Shown one piece after another: positions 25,034-33,404 of a DNA stretch of 64,000 nucleotides; position 1 is the first letter of the stretch, and the number at the start of each line of letters is the position of its first letter. The DNA comes from Clostridia bacterium (GTDB lineage: Bacteria > Bacillota > Clostridia > Acetivibrionales > JAFADI01). The stretch is taken from positions 1-64,000 of the forward strand of contig JAOAAU010000052.1 in NCBI GenBank assembly GCA_026418695.1, written 5' to 3'. The notes under the pieces were generated by a model, which worked only from the letters and a program-made list of their open reading frames with translations, was not told the origin of the DNA and searched no databases. The position numbers and the translations under genes are program-made.

Positions 25034-25810
25034 ATGATGGATTATGAGGGATTCAAAAAGGAAATCTTTGCTTTGACGAACATTGATCTTAACAGCTATA
25101 AAGAAAAACAAATGAAACGAAGAATTGATTCCCTGATAGCAAAGAATAATTTTGTTGGGTATGACCCCTATGTTAAGGCCTTAAAAACGGATAAGGTTTT
25201 ATTCAACGAGTTTATCAACTACCTGACCATCAATGTTTCCGAGTTCTACCGAAATCCTGAACAATGGGAAGTTCTTGAAAAAGAAGTGCTTCCGATGCTG
25301 TTTCAGAAATCAAAGACGCTGAAAATCTGGAGCGCGGCGTGTTCAACCGGAGATGAGCCCTATACCCTGGTGATGGTTCTGAACAAATTTTTGCCTTTGA
25401 ATGCAATCAAAATCCATGCCACGGACATTGACCGGGGCGCTTTGGAAAAAGCCGACATCGGCATTTACTCTTCAAAGAGTGTTGAGAATTTGCCAAAGGC
25501 TTTTACTGAAAAGTATTTCAATAAAAACGGTGATCTTTACAGTGTGAAGCAGGAAGTTAAAAATTGTGTGGAATTCAAACACCATAATCTCCTTCGGGAT
25601 CCGTATCCGGAGGGATTTGATCTGATCGTATGCAGAAATGTTTTGATATACTTTACAGAGGAAGCCAAGGATGGCATCTATAAAAAGTTTAACAGTTCCT
25701 TAAAGAACGAGGGCATTTTATTTGTAGGAAGTACGGAGCAAATCATTCTATGCAATAAGTACAACTTCAAACCGCTTCGAACCTTCTTCTATATGAAGGA
25801 CAAGCAATAG
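25034..25810 (+). CDS. cheR: CheR-type protein-glutamate O-methyltransferase
   Basis: SAM-dependent methyltransferase that in chemotaxis methylates receptor glutamates. The N-terminal helical CheR_N domain (residues about 1-60) precedes a Rossmann domain with IWSAACSTGDEPYTLVMVL as the SAM motif, HATDIDRGALEKA, and FDLIVCRNVLIYFTEEAK. ATG at 25034 with GGGGAG is preferred over 25019. No receptor, cheB or other chemotaxis gene is nearby, so it could serve elsewhere or be the genome's distant copy. A hairpin terminator follows. Confidence 0.9.
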   Translation: MMDYEGFKKEIFALTNIDLNSYKEKQMKRRIDSLIAKNNFVGYDPYVKALKTDKVLFNEFINYLTINVSEFYRNPEQWEVLEKEVLPMLFQKSKTLKIWSAACSTGDEPYTLVMVLNKFLPLNAIKIHATDIDRGALEKADIGIYSSKSVENLPKAFTEKYFNKNGDLYSVKQEVKNCVEFKHHNLLRDPYPEGFDLIVCRNVLIYFTEEAKDGIYKKFNSSLKNEGILFVGSTEQIILCNKYNFKPLRTFFYMKDKQ

Positions 25811-25853
25811 AAGCAGTAATATTGAATTTAGAGCGGTATAGACAGATAAATTA

Positions 25854-25880
25854 AAACCAGGGCTAATAGCCCTGGTTTCT
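25854..25880 (+). terminator. Terminator hairpin after cheR
   Basis: AAACCAGGGCT (25854-25864) pairs with AGCCCTGGTTT (25868-25878) around a 3-base loop; the following T run is short. Confidence 0.7.
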
Positions 25881-25971
25881 AAGAAATTAGGCTTTGTTTC
25901 ATGCTAAAGAAACAGATTTTTTATGGGTGATATATTTCATAATTCAGAAATCTTGAAATATGAACATAAAA

Positions 25972-26000
25972 AAACGATACTTATCAAGTAAGTATCGTTT
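25972..26000 (-). terminator. Terminator of the tRNA-Leu gene
   Basis: A perfect 12-base stem (25972-25983 with 25989-26000), loop TCAAG. Read on the minus strand it ends in seven T, directly after the CCA end of tRNA-Leu. Confidence 0.85.
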
Positions 26001-26087
26001 GGTGCGAGAGAGGGGATTTGAACCCCTACACACCCGAAGTGCTCTAGAACCTGAATCTAGCGTGTCTGCCAGTTCCACCACTCTCGC
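26000..26087 (-). tRNA. tRNA-Leu (CAG)
   Basis: Minus strand. The acceptor arm GCGAGAG pairs with CTCTCGC, followed by A73 and an encoded CCA. The anticodon arm CTAGA-TTCAGGT-TCTAG gives anticodon CAG, the D-arm (GTGGTGGAACTGGCAGACAC) and a long variable arm (GCACTTCGGGTGT) are typical of leucine tRNA, and the T-arm is GGGG-TTCAAAT-CCCC. Confidence 0.95.
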
Positions 26088-26178
26088 ACGTTTGAAGCAA
26101 TACTTATTTTACTAGATATTATGAATCTTTGCAAGTGGTAAATTTTATTTTTTAATATTTATTTTAGGGGGCACATGG

Positions 26179-26718
26179 ATGAGCTGGGATTTGTCTTCAC
26201 ACGACAGAGTGGTTAATTCCTTCAAACAAGTACTGGATGTGTGTGTGCAGGAGTTTGGAATAGAAATCATGAGTATCGTTCTTTATGGATCGAGGGCGAG
26301 AGGAGACCGTAATTCAGGAAATGATTATGAGTTTCTTCTTCTCCTGAAACAGAACACACCGTTGCAGGACTACATTCATTTCAATGAAAAACTAAAGATA
26401 GAGCTGATCCGGGAAAAACTGCTGCAAGTTAAATTTACAATATATACACCGGAAATATTTGAACACTTGATGGTTCACGATACCATGGTGGGAACGATCC
26501 TATATATCATCTGCAAGGAAAATATCATCCTGTTTGACCGGATGGGGACTTTTGCTGCCATCAAGGAAAGAATTGTCAGGAACGAAATGAAGGATGAGGA
26601 AGAATTCTTGAATCAGTGCATAGAATTTGCTAAAATGATGGGGTCGGAAAAGTGGCAGAGAAAATGGGAGAAAACGCTGTTACAATATAAATACACCAGG
26701 CGCAGAAGAAGTGTTTAG
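26179..26718 (+). CDS. Nucleotidyltransferase domain protein (MNT-like)
   Basis: A 179-residue protein with a polymerase-beta type nucleotidyltransferase motif: VLYGSRARGDRNSGNDYEFLLL near residues 35-56. The usual D-x-D pair is D-Y-E here, with the second acid changed to Glu, which is tolerated in some families. The rest is helical, with a basic tail (YTRRRRSV). Stand-alone MNT proteins often belong to MNT/HEPN toxin pairs, but I see no HEPN gene beside it (the next gene is murD). A substrate cannot be named. Confidence 0.75.
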   Translation: MSWDLSSHDRVVNSFKQVLDVCVQEFGIEIMSIVLYGSRARGDRNSGNDYEFLLLLKQNTPLQDYIHFNEKLKIELIREKLLQVKFTIYTPEIFEHLMVHDTMVGTILYIICKENIILFDRMGTFAAIKERIVRNEMKDEEEFLNQCIEFAKMMGSEKWQRKWEKTLLQYKYTRRRRSV

Positions 26719-26859
26719 GTCAGATTGAAGAAAAAGGATAAGTTAAGGCTTTTGAGCTTAAGAATTCAAGGGGAATATTGAAAAAATGGTTTAATCTTCT
26801 TTTTTTTTGTCATAGAATAATGTAAGTGTTAAGATAAAGAAACACCGGGAGGTAGGAAG

Positions 26860-28272
26860 TTGAATAATAAAATCAGCGAATTTAAGGCAGGGATCCGTGA
26901 TAAAAAGGTTGCCGTTTTAGGCATCGGCGTAAGCAATATTCCGTTGATACGGTATCTTTCAGCCTTTGGAGTAGATATTACCGCCTTTGATAAGACAGGT
27001 AAGGAACAGCTGGAACAGGTGATAAAAGATTTTGAAGGAACCAGTGTAAAGTTCAGTGTAGGAGAAGGATACCTGCAAAATCTGAAGGGGTTTGATGTGA
27101 TTTTTAGAACACCGGGAATCCGGTTTGACATTCCTGAACTTGTTGCTGAAAAAGAACGAGGTGCAGAGATTACATCCGAGATGGAAGTCTTTTTTGATTT
27201 GTGTCCAGCGCAGATCATTGCAGTTACCGGAAGTGACGGGAAAACCACCACAACTACGTTAATTTACAATATACTTAAAGAAGAGGGATACAATTGCTGG
27301 CTTGGGGGGAATATCGGCACTCCGCTGCTTAGCAGAATAGAGGAAATCAAGGAATCGGACAAAGTGGTTCTTGAACTTAGCAGTTTTCAACTCCACACGA
27401 TGAAGAAGAGTCCGGAAGTTGCTGTGATTACGAATCTTTCTCCGAACCATCTGGATGTCCATAAGTCCATGGAGGAATATGTGGATGCAAAAAAGAATAT
27501 TTTCAGGTTCCAGGATGACCGGAAAGGTTTCGGGAAAATTAAAACAGTTTTGAATTATGATAATGATATTACCAGAAGTTTTGCTCAGGAAGTCAAAAAT
27601 GAATCTGTCTTTTTCAGTAGGGTAAATGAGATCAAAGAAGGTGCAGCGTTTAAAGGCGGGCAGTTGTTGTACATAAAAGACGGGAAAGAGACTGAGATCG
27701 TAAAAGCAGAGGATATCGTAATTCCCGGAGTTCATAACATAGAGAATTACCTTGCTGCTGCAGCGGCAACCATTGATTATGTAAAACCTGAAACAATCCG
27801 TAAAGTCGCTACGACTTTTAAGGGTGTGGAACATAGGATTGAACTTGTCAGAGAATTAAACGGCGTCAAGTTTTACAACAGTTCCATTGACAGCAGTCCT
27901 TCCAGAACCATTGCCGCATTGAATACCTTCAAGCAAAAAGTAATTCTGATTGCCGGCGGCAAGGATAAAGGAATTCCGTATGACGAAATCGGGGATCCGA
28001 TCCTGGAAAAGGTTAAGTGCCTGGTGTTAATCGGTGCCACTGCTCCAAAAATTGAAGAGGCATTGAAGGCTGCCATGAATAGGGCGGAGAATGCAGAAGA
28101 AATTCCAACCTTCAAGGTCAATACCTATGAAGAAGCAGTTGAAACAGCCTATGCCCAGTCGAAGGCAGGGGATGTTGTAATTCTCTCCCCGGCAAGCACC
28201 AGCTTTGATATGTTTAAAAATTTTGAAGAACGTGGAAGAGTATTTAAAAATATAGTGAACTCTTTATCCTGA
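26860..28272 (+). CDS. murD: UDP-N-acetylmuramoyl-L-alanine--D-glutamate ligase
   Basis: Cytoplasmic Mur ligase that adds D-Glu to UDP-MurNAc-L-Ala in peptidoglycan synthesis. KVAVLGIGVSNIPLIRYL forms the N-terminal UDP-binding fold, VTGSDGKTTTTT (residues about 121-132) the ATP site, ELSSFQLHTMKKSPEVAVIT and NLSPNHLDVH the central motifs, and GVEHRIELVRELNGVKFYNSS the start of the third domain. The length, 470 residues, is normal. The start is TTG after GGAGG. The gene is outside the dcw cluster. Confidence 0.96.
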   Translation: MNNKISEFKAGIRDKKVAVLGIGVSNIPLIRYLSAFGVDITAFDKTGKEQLEQVIKDFEGTSVKFSVGEGYLQNLKGFDVIFRTPGIRFDIPELVAEKERGAEITSEMEVFFDLCPAQIIAVTGSDGKTTTTTLIYNILKEEGYNCWLGGNIGTPLLSRIEEIKESDKVVLELSSFQLHTMKKSPEVAVITNLSPNHLDVHKSMEEYVDAKKNIFRFQDDRKGFGKIKTVLNYDNDITRSFAQEVKNESVFFSRVNEIKEGAAFKGGQLLYIKDGKETEIVKAEDIVIPGVHNIENYLAAAAATIDYVKPETIRKVATTFKGVEHRIELVRELNGVKFYNSSIDSSPSRTIAALNTFKQKVILIAGGKDKGIPYDEIGDPILEKVKCLVLIGATAPKIEEALKAAMNRAENAEEIPTFKVNTYEEAVETAYAQSKAGDVVILSPASTSFDMFKNFEERGRVFKNIVNSLS

Positions 28273-28282
28273 TGAAAGTTAA

Positions 28283-28309
28283 ATACCCGGTGAAAGCCGG
28301 GTTTTCCTT
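28283..28309 (+). terminator. Terminator after murD
   Basis: CCCGG (28286-28290) and CCGGG (28297-28301) with loop TGAAAG, then TTTTCCTTT. Confidence 0.7.
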
Positions 28310-28412
28310 TATCAAGTATTGAAATTGATTTGTCTCCAATTTGCCCATTATTTACAATAAAGAAATATAGTGCTAGTATTAAAAGGTAAATAAAAACTGG
28401 AGGAAGAATACA

Positions 28413-29546
28413 ATGAAGAAACTTTTAATATCAGTGATGTTAACACTCATGATTGTTGCAGTTTCATCTGTAGTCACTTTTGCAGATAGCGCCGTCATCG
28501 AATGTCCAAACGTAAAAATCATGATTGATGGAAAAGTATCAACCTATAAGGATGTTCCCATCAAGCAGAATGACCGTACCTTATTACCGTTAAGAGAAGT
28601 CCTGGTCAATCTGGGAGTGCCCAATGACGATCAGCATATAATTTGGAATGACGCAGAAAAAAGTGTTACCGTACATAAGGATTCAACGGAAATTTATCTG
28701 AAAACCGGCGGAAGCGTAGCCTATGTAAACAACAAGGAAGTACCTTTGGATGTGGCTCCGGTCAACTACGCTAAAAACGGAAGGACTTACATCCCGGCAA
28801 GATTTATTGCTGAAGCACTTGGAAAGAAAGTTTCGTGGGATGGATCAACCTCGACCGTTTTGATCAGAGACACAAAGGAATTTGAAGACGTAAAGGCAGT
28901 TTTTGAGAAAGTTACGCAAGCAGGTAAGTCCATTACTAAAATGAAATCGAATATGGATGCAAAAATTGCAGTAAGCGCTGATATTTTGAGTATGAATATA
29001 AATGTAAACAGCGTAATTGAACTTGATAAAAGTAAAAAATTAATGCATGCAACCTCGAAGACAAATATGCTGGGACAGGATTTTGATTCGGAATATTACT
29101 ATGCAAACAATGCAATGTATATGAAGTCATTTCTATCGGAAGACTGGGAAAAGGAATCCCTGCCGGAAGATTTATCGGTTAGTATCTTTGAGAATAATAT
29201 CAATGCCTCATTTAAAGGGTCTGAAGCTGTATATGCAGGTTTAGTGATGGATAGCTCAAAAGCTGATAAGATTGTTTTAAAAGGCAATGTATTTGTTCAA
29301 GACCTGTTGAATACCGGAGCTATTGGTAATGAGGATTTAAACGATCTATTGGAGAATGCAGATTTTGGAAAATATTATCTAGAAATAACAGTGAATAAAG
29401 CTAATTATCAAATTGAAAGTATTTCTATCGATATTACAATGACTGTGGAAGAAAAGGGTGTAAAGCAAGCCACAACCTTACAGGCGACGAATAAATTCGA
29501 TTATTCCACAAACTTTGAGATCACTTTACCCAAGGAAATTCAATAA
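28413..29546 (+). CDS. Secreted protein with copper amine oxidase N-terminal-like domain and DUF6612-type region
   Basis: A 377-residue exported protein. The signal peptide is MKKLLISVMLTLMIVAVSS with a cleavage site near VTFADSA. Residues about 30-150 form the copper amine oxidase N-terminal-like (stalk) domain, with two repeats (DVPIKQNDRTLLPLREVLVNL and YAKNGRTYIPARFIAEALG). The remaining part (MKSNMDAKIAVSADILSM to the end) resembles the DUF6612/LolA-like region of Firmicute surface proteins. No lipobox Cys is present, so it is probably a secreted or wall-associated protein. The stalk domain does not imply copper or oxidase activity. Confidence 0.8.
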   Translation: MKKLLISVMLTLMIVAVSSVVTFADSAVIECPNVKIMIDGKVSTYKDVPIKQNDRTLLPLREVLVNLGVPNDDQHIIWNDAEKSVTVHKDSTEIYLKTGGSVAYVNNKEVPLDVAPVNYAKNGRTYIPARFIAEALGKKVSWDGSTSTVLIRDTKEFEDVKAVFEKVTQAGKSITKMKSNMDAKIAVSADILSMNINVNSVIELDKSKKLMHATSKTNMLGQDFDSEYYYANNAMYMKSFLSEDWEKESLPEDLSVSIFENNINASFKGSEAVYAGLVMDSSKADKIVLKGNVFVQDLLNTGAIGNEDLNDLLENADFGKYYLEITVNKANYQIESISIDITMTVEEKGVKQATTLQATNKFDYSTNFEITLPKEIQ

Positions 29547-29568
29547 GGAACAACCGAATATCAATTAT

Positions 29569-29597
29569 AAAAAGACTGCTTTTAAGCGGTCTTTTTA
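29569..29597 (+). terminator. Terminator of the stalk-domain gene
   Basis: AAAAAGACTGCT (29569-29580) pairs with AGCGGTCTTTTT (29585-29596), one G-U pair, loop TTTA. Confidence 0.85.
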
Positions 29598-29601
29598 TAT
29601 A

Positions 29602-29639
29602 AAAAAACAACTGATATGATTTCATATCAGTTGTTTTTT
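29602..29639 (-). terminator. Terminator of the tRNA-Tyr gene
   Basis: A perfect 18-base inverted repeat (29602-29619 with 29622-29639). On the minus strand it directly follows tRNA-Tyr and ends in a T run. Confidence 0.85.
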
Positions 29640-29723
29640 GGTGGGGAGAGATGGATTCGAACCATCGAAGTCAGAGACAACAGATTTACAGTCTGCCCCC
29701 TTTGGCCGCTCGGGAATCTCCCC
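29639..29723 (-). tRNA. tRNA-Tyr (GTA)
   Basis: Minus strand, 85 bases with CCA encoded. The acceptor arm GGGGAGA pairs with TCTCCCC, the anticodon arm CAGACTGTAAATCTG gives anticodon GTA, a long variable arm and the T-arm GATGG-TTCGAAT-CCATC complete it. Confidence 0.95.
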
Positions 29724-29841
29724 ATAGGATTGAGAAACATCTTCTTTGTCTAACGATTTCTATCATCAACTCAAGTGTTTCTCGCGAGTGACATGGAATA
29801 GTATATTCGAAAATGAAAGGCGAGTCAAGAGTAAATTTTGG

Positions 29842-29870
29842 TTTTATCTCTGGAAAGCATTTGGTATAAT
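29842..29870 (+). promoter_or_regulatory. Possible promoter of the M42 peptidase operon
   Basis: An extended -10, TGGTATAAT, ends at 29870; the best -35 at 17-base spacing is only TTTTAT (29842-29847). It lies 91 bases before the first peptidase. Confidence 0.4.
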
Positions 29871-29961
29871 GAATTTGTTAACTGGGCTATAGTCGAAGAG
29901 TCGAGAATCAGCAGCAAGCTTTTAGTATATAATATGATAAACAGCAGATTGAGGTGAAGCA

Positions 29962-31008
29962 ATGGAATGCATCAGTGTTTTGAAAGAACTCAGCGTACAT
30001 ACAGCCGTTTCAGGTTATGAAAAATCCATGGCGGATTATATCAAGGAAAGCTTCGGCAAAGATTGCGATAGCGTTGAAGAAGATAGGTTCTATAATGTTA
30101 TTGGCATTAAAAAGGGAAATAAAAGCAATAAGAAGATCATGATTACTGCCCACTACGATGAAATAGGTTTTCTGGTCAGCGGAATCGATGAAAAAGGTTT
30201 TCTTAGATTTACTTCTGTGGGAGGAATTGACCCAAAGATTCTCCTCGCCCAGGAAGTTATCGTTCATGGTAGGTCTGATCTCCTTGGAATCATCGGAGCC
30301 AAACCGCCGCACTTGCTGAAGCCTGAAGAGGCAAAGAAAGCGGTAAAAATGGGTGAGCTCAGAATCGATATGGGAATGACGCCTGAAAAGGTTAGAGAAC
30401 AAGTGTCTATTGGGGACCTCATCACTTTCAAGGCAGTTCCATTTGAGCTGCAAGGGAAAAAACTAAGCTCAAAGACTCTGGACAACCGGTGCGGTGTCAC
30501 TTCACTGATAGAAATACTTAAGGAATTAAGGCCTTTCAAATTCGATTCAGATATCTATGTAGTAGCAACAACACAGGAAGAAGTCGGACTTACGGGTGTT
30601 GAAATCGCTTCCTACAATCTTCAGCCGGACATTGCGATCGTCATCGATGCCTGTCACGGAGATATTCCTGATGCTCCAAAAGGTGAAGCCTATGCATTGG
30701 GGAAAGGGCCGGCTGTCGCAATAGGTCCAAATCTTCATCCCAAACTCACCAAGAAAGTCATTGAAATTGCGAAGTCAGAGAATATTCCTTATCAGATTGA
30801 TATTGAACGTGGAGATACTGGAACTGAAGCCTGGGCCACTCAGGTATCCCGTTCGGGAATTCCCACCATCCTTCTCTCTATTCCGGTGAGATATATGCAT
30901 ACAACCGTTGAGACCGTCCATGCCAATGATATTGAAAACACAGCAAAACTGGCTGCAAGGTTTATTGTGAAAGCCGAAACGGAAATGGAGGAATTGTTGT
31001 GCTTCTAA
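29962..31008 (+). CDS. M42 family aminopeptidase (first of three)
   Basis: A cytoplasmic zinc- or cobalt-dependent aminopeptidase of 348 residues in the M42 (TET/FrvX) family, which form large dodecameric shells. Metal and catalytic residues are visible: AHYDEIGFLVSG (His-x-Asp), TLDNRCGV (bridging Asp), TTQEEVGLTG (Glu-Glu), VIDACHGD, and a C-terminal YMHTTVETVHAND (His). GAGGTG lies before the ATG. It overlaps the next M42 gene by 10 bases. Function as a peptidase for peptides in the cytoplasm fits an amino-acid fermenter. Confidence 0.92.
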   Translation: MECISVLKELSVHTAVSGYEKSMADYIKESFGKDCDSVEEDRFYNVIGIKKGNKSNKKIMITAHYDEIGFLVSGIDEKGFLRFTSVGGIDPKILLAQEVIVHGRSDLLGIIGAKPPHLLKPEEAKKAVKMGELRIDMGMTPEKVREQVSIGDLITFKAVPFELQGKKLSSKTLDNRCGVTSLIEILKELRPFKFDSDIYVVATTQEEVGLTGVEIASYNLQPDIAIVIDACHGDIPDAPKGEAYALGKGPAVAIGPNLHPKLTKKVIEIAKSENIPYQIDIERGDTGTEAWATQVSRSGIPTILLSIPVRYMHTTVETVHANDIENTAKLAARFIVKAETEMEELLCF

Positions 31009-32057
31009 AAGAACTGACAGAACTGAATGGCATCTCGGGAAATGAAGATGCTGTGAGAGAATATATAAAAAATAAAGTTTCTGAGATGAACCTGGAGTGC
31101 AAAACGGATTCAATCGGAAATGTGATTGTACATAAAAAAGGATCTTCCTCGGATTATAAGATTATGCTTTCCGCCCATATGGATGAAATCGGTTTTATCG
31201 TGACTGGCTACGGTGAAAACGGAACTTTGAAATTTAAAACGGTGGGAGGCATCGATGAAAGAATCCTCCCCGGTAAAAGAGTAGTGATTGGGAATTCTAA
31301 AATCCCTGGCGTTATTGGATGTAAACCCATTCATATGCAGGAACGGGAAGAACGAGGAATCAATATTAAACTGAAAAGCCTGTATATTGACATCGGCGCT
31401 GAGAAAAAGGAAGAGGCTGAGAAATTGGCTCCTTTGGGTGACTACATCTCCTTCCATAGTGAATATGTTGAATTCGGAGAAGAGTGTGTGAAAGCGAAGG
31501 CGCTGGATGACAGAGTCGGGTGCGCGGTGCTGATTGAAATGCTGAAGGGACAGTATGAATTCGATCTTTATGCCTGCTTTACGGTTCAGGAAGAGGTCGG
31601 TTTAAGAGGCTCGGAAGTGGCAGCGTACAATGTAAATCCGGATATAGCACTGATTATTGAGGGAACCACCTGCTCCGATGTGCCGGAAGTTGATAAGCAG
31701 GACTATTCTACTTTGCTTGGAGAAGGTGCCGCATTAACCATTATGGACAGAACTTCCTACGCGGACAAAAACCTTGTCAGATTGATTTATGATCTGTCCA
31801 AAAAGTATGGAATCAAAGTGCAATTCAAACAGACGACAACGGGTGGCAACGATGCCGGAAAGATTCAAAGAAGCCGCAGCGGTGTAAAAGTGGCCTCTAT
31901 TTCGGTTCCGTGCAGGTATATTCATTCCCCGGTTTCGGTCATGAGCAAACGAGATTATGAAAGCTGCAAGGAGATTGTATCCTTGGCTTTGAGAGAGATG
32001 AGCAGAAATACGGATTATATTCAAACCATCAAAAATGGAGGTACGGTAGATGTTTGA
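30999..32057 (+). CDS. M42 family aminopeptidase (second of three)
   Basis: A 352-residue M42 peptidase. Its metal-site motifs are SAHMDEIGFIVTG, KALDDRVGCAV, FTVQEEVGLRGSEVAAYN, IEGTTCSDVPE and RYIHSPVSVMSKRDYE. In the fourth the usual Asp is Glu (LIIEGT). The start is GTG inside the end of the first peptidase, with GGAGG before it; the end overlaps the third gene by 8 bases. So all three are probably co-translated. Confidence 0.92.
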   Translation: MLLKELTELNGISGNEDAVREYIKNKVSEMNLECKTDSIGNVIVHKKGSSSDYKIMLSAHMDEIGFIVTGYGENGTLKFKTVGGIDERILPGKRVVIGNSKIPGVIGCKPIHMQEREERGINIKLKSLYIDIGAEKKEEAEKLAPLGDYISFHSEYVEFGEECVKAKALDDRVGCAVLIEMLKGQYEFDLYACFTVQEEVGLRGSEVAAYNVNPDIALIIEGTTCSDVPEVDKQDYSTLLGEGAALTIMDRTSYADKNLVRLIYDLSKKYGIKVQFKQTTTGGNDAGKIQRSRSGVKVASISVPCRYIHSPVSVMSKRDYESCKEIVSLALREMSRNTDYIQTIKNGGTVDV

Positions 32058-33027
32058 TTTGGTAAAAGAACTGACAGGAGCTTTTGGTGTTGCCGGAAAC
32101 GAAGAGAACATCCGGGAAGTTATAAAGAATAAAATCCAAAACGTCTTGGATGAGGTATATGTTGATACCCTTGGAAATTTGATTGGTGTAAAGCGTGGAA
32201 ATGGGAAGAAAATCATGGTGGCTGCGCATATGGATGAGATCGGTGTGATGGCCAATTTCATCGATGAAAAAGGCTATATCCGCTTTTCAAGCATCGGTTG
32301 GGTTTCACCGTTTTATGCTTTGGGACAGAAAGTAAAATTCAAAAACGGAACCATCGGAGCAGTTTTTTATGAAGAAAAGTTGGATGAGATGAAGAATCTG
32401 AAGCTTTCAAAGATGTACATAGATATTGGAGCCGCCTCCAGGGCAGAAGCCGAAAAAAAAGTAAGCATCGGAGATACTGCAGCTTTTGTAGGTGAGGCTG
32501 TTCAAGAAGGGGATATGATTATCTCCAAAGCATTGGATGACCGCAGCGGGTGCGCGGTGGTTATTGAAACAATTAAAAATCTTCCGAAGACAGAGAATGA
32601 AATCTATTTTGTTTTTACCGTACAGGAAGAGCTTGGCTTAAGGGGCGCTAAAACGGCTGCTTATGGGATTAAGCCTGATATTGCCATTGCTGTAGATGTA
32701 ACACTCACTGGAGACAAACCGGAGAGCAAACCCATGGAGGTAAAATGCGGAGCTGGTCCGGCAATCAAAATCAAAGATCGGTCTGTTATTTGTCATCCGG
32801 AGATAAAGAAGCTTCTGGAGGATTGTGCAAAAAGACTCAATATTCCATATCAGTTCGAGATACTCGAAGAGGGCGGAAGTGACCCGGGAGCAATTCACCT
32901 GACGGCCGGCGGTATTCCTTCAGGAGCGATTTCAATCCCTTGCCGGTATGTTCATAGTCCGGTTGAAACAGCAAACATCAATGATCTTAAGCATGCAGTG
33001 ATGCTATTAAGGGAATCTCTGGTTTGA
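32050..33027 (+). CDS. M42 family aminopeptidase (third of three)
   Basis: A 325-residue M42 peptidase, shorter than its neighbours. Metal-site motifs: AAHMDEIGVMANF, KALDDRSGCAVV, FTVQEELGLRGAKTAAYG, IAVDVTLTGDKPE and RYVHSPVETANIND. GGAGG lies before the ATG, which overlaps the second gene. All three copies keep their metal ligands, so none looks decayed; they may form one mixed complex or three with different cleavage preference. Confidence 0.92.
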   Translation: MFDLVKELTGAFGVAGNEENIREVIKNKIQNVLDEVYVDTLGNLIGVKRGNGKKIMVAAHMDEIGVMANFIDEKGYIRFSSIGWVSPFYALGQKVKFKNGTIGAVFYEEKLDEMKNLKLSKMYIDIGAASRAEAEKKVSIGDTAAFVGEAVQEGDMIISKALDDRSGCAVVIETIKNLPKTENEIYFVFTVQEELGLRGAKTAAYGIKPDIAIAVDVTLTGDKPESKPMEVKCGAGPAIKIKDRSVICHPEIKKLLEDCAKRLNIPYQFEILEEGGSDPGAIHLTAGGIPSGAISIPCRYVHSPVETANINDLKHAVMLLRESLV

Positions 33028-33126
33028 GATTATGTATTTATCTGTTATAATAAAGGTTGTATTGACTAAGAATGCCCGGTCAAAAGATAAATAGTTCAGC
33101 CGCAACGGTTGGGTGAGGAGAATACC

Positions 33127-33381
33127 ATGAACATTAATTATAAACTTTCGAGAATCCTGGTTTTATGCATTGCAGTGATCTTTATTCTTCTGGGGATCGC
33201 AGAGGGAAAGTTCGGATTTAAGATCAATAAAAACATCAGCACGGTTCTTTTGTTTGCTGCAGCCGCTTTGTTTTTCTTAGGAAAGCGTCCCAATCCTGCT
33301 GCTGAAAACAAAGAGGAAGAAGTAAAGACTGAAAGTGAAGCACAAACTGAAAACGAAGAACAAAAAGACAATAAGGATTAA
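33127..33381 (+). CDS. Hypothetical small membrane protein with acidic tail
   Basis: An 84-residue protein with two membrane segments (ILVLCIAVIFILLGIAEG and ISTVLLFAAAALFFLG) and a highly charged tail (NKEEEVKTESEAQTENEEQK). GAGGAG lies before ATG at 33127. No family recognised. It lies between the M42 operon and a DMT transporter, 23 bases before the latter. Confidence 0.6.
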   Translation: MNINYKLSRILVLCIAVIFILLGIAEGKFGFKINKNISTVLLFAAAALFFLGKRPNPAAENKEEEVKTESEAQTENEEQKDNKD

Positions 33382-33404
33382 TATATTCTGGTGAGGTCAA
33401 AACA

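Noticed and set aside
26179-26718. MNT/HEPN toxin-antitoxin pair
   Set aside because: No HEPN gene is adjacent; the next gene is murD.
28413-29546. Copper amine oxidase enzyme
   Set aside because: Only the N-terminal stalk-like domain is present; the catalytic domain and TPQ site are absent.
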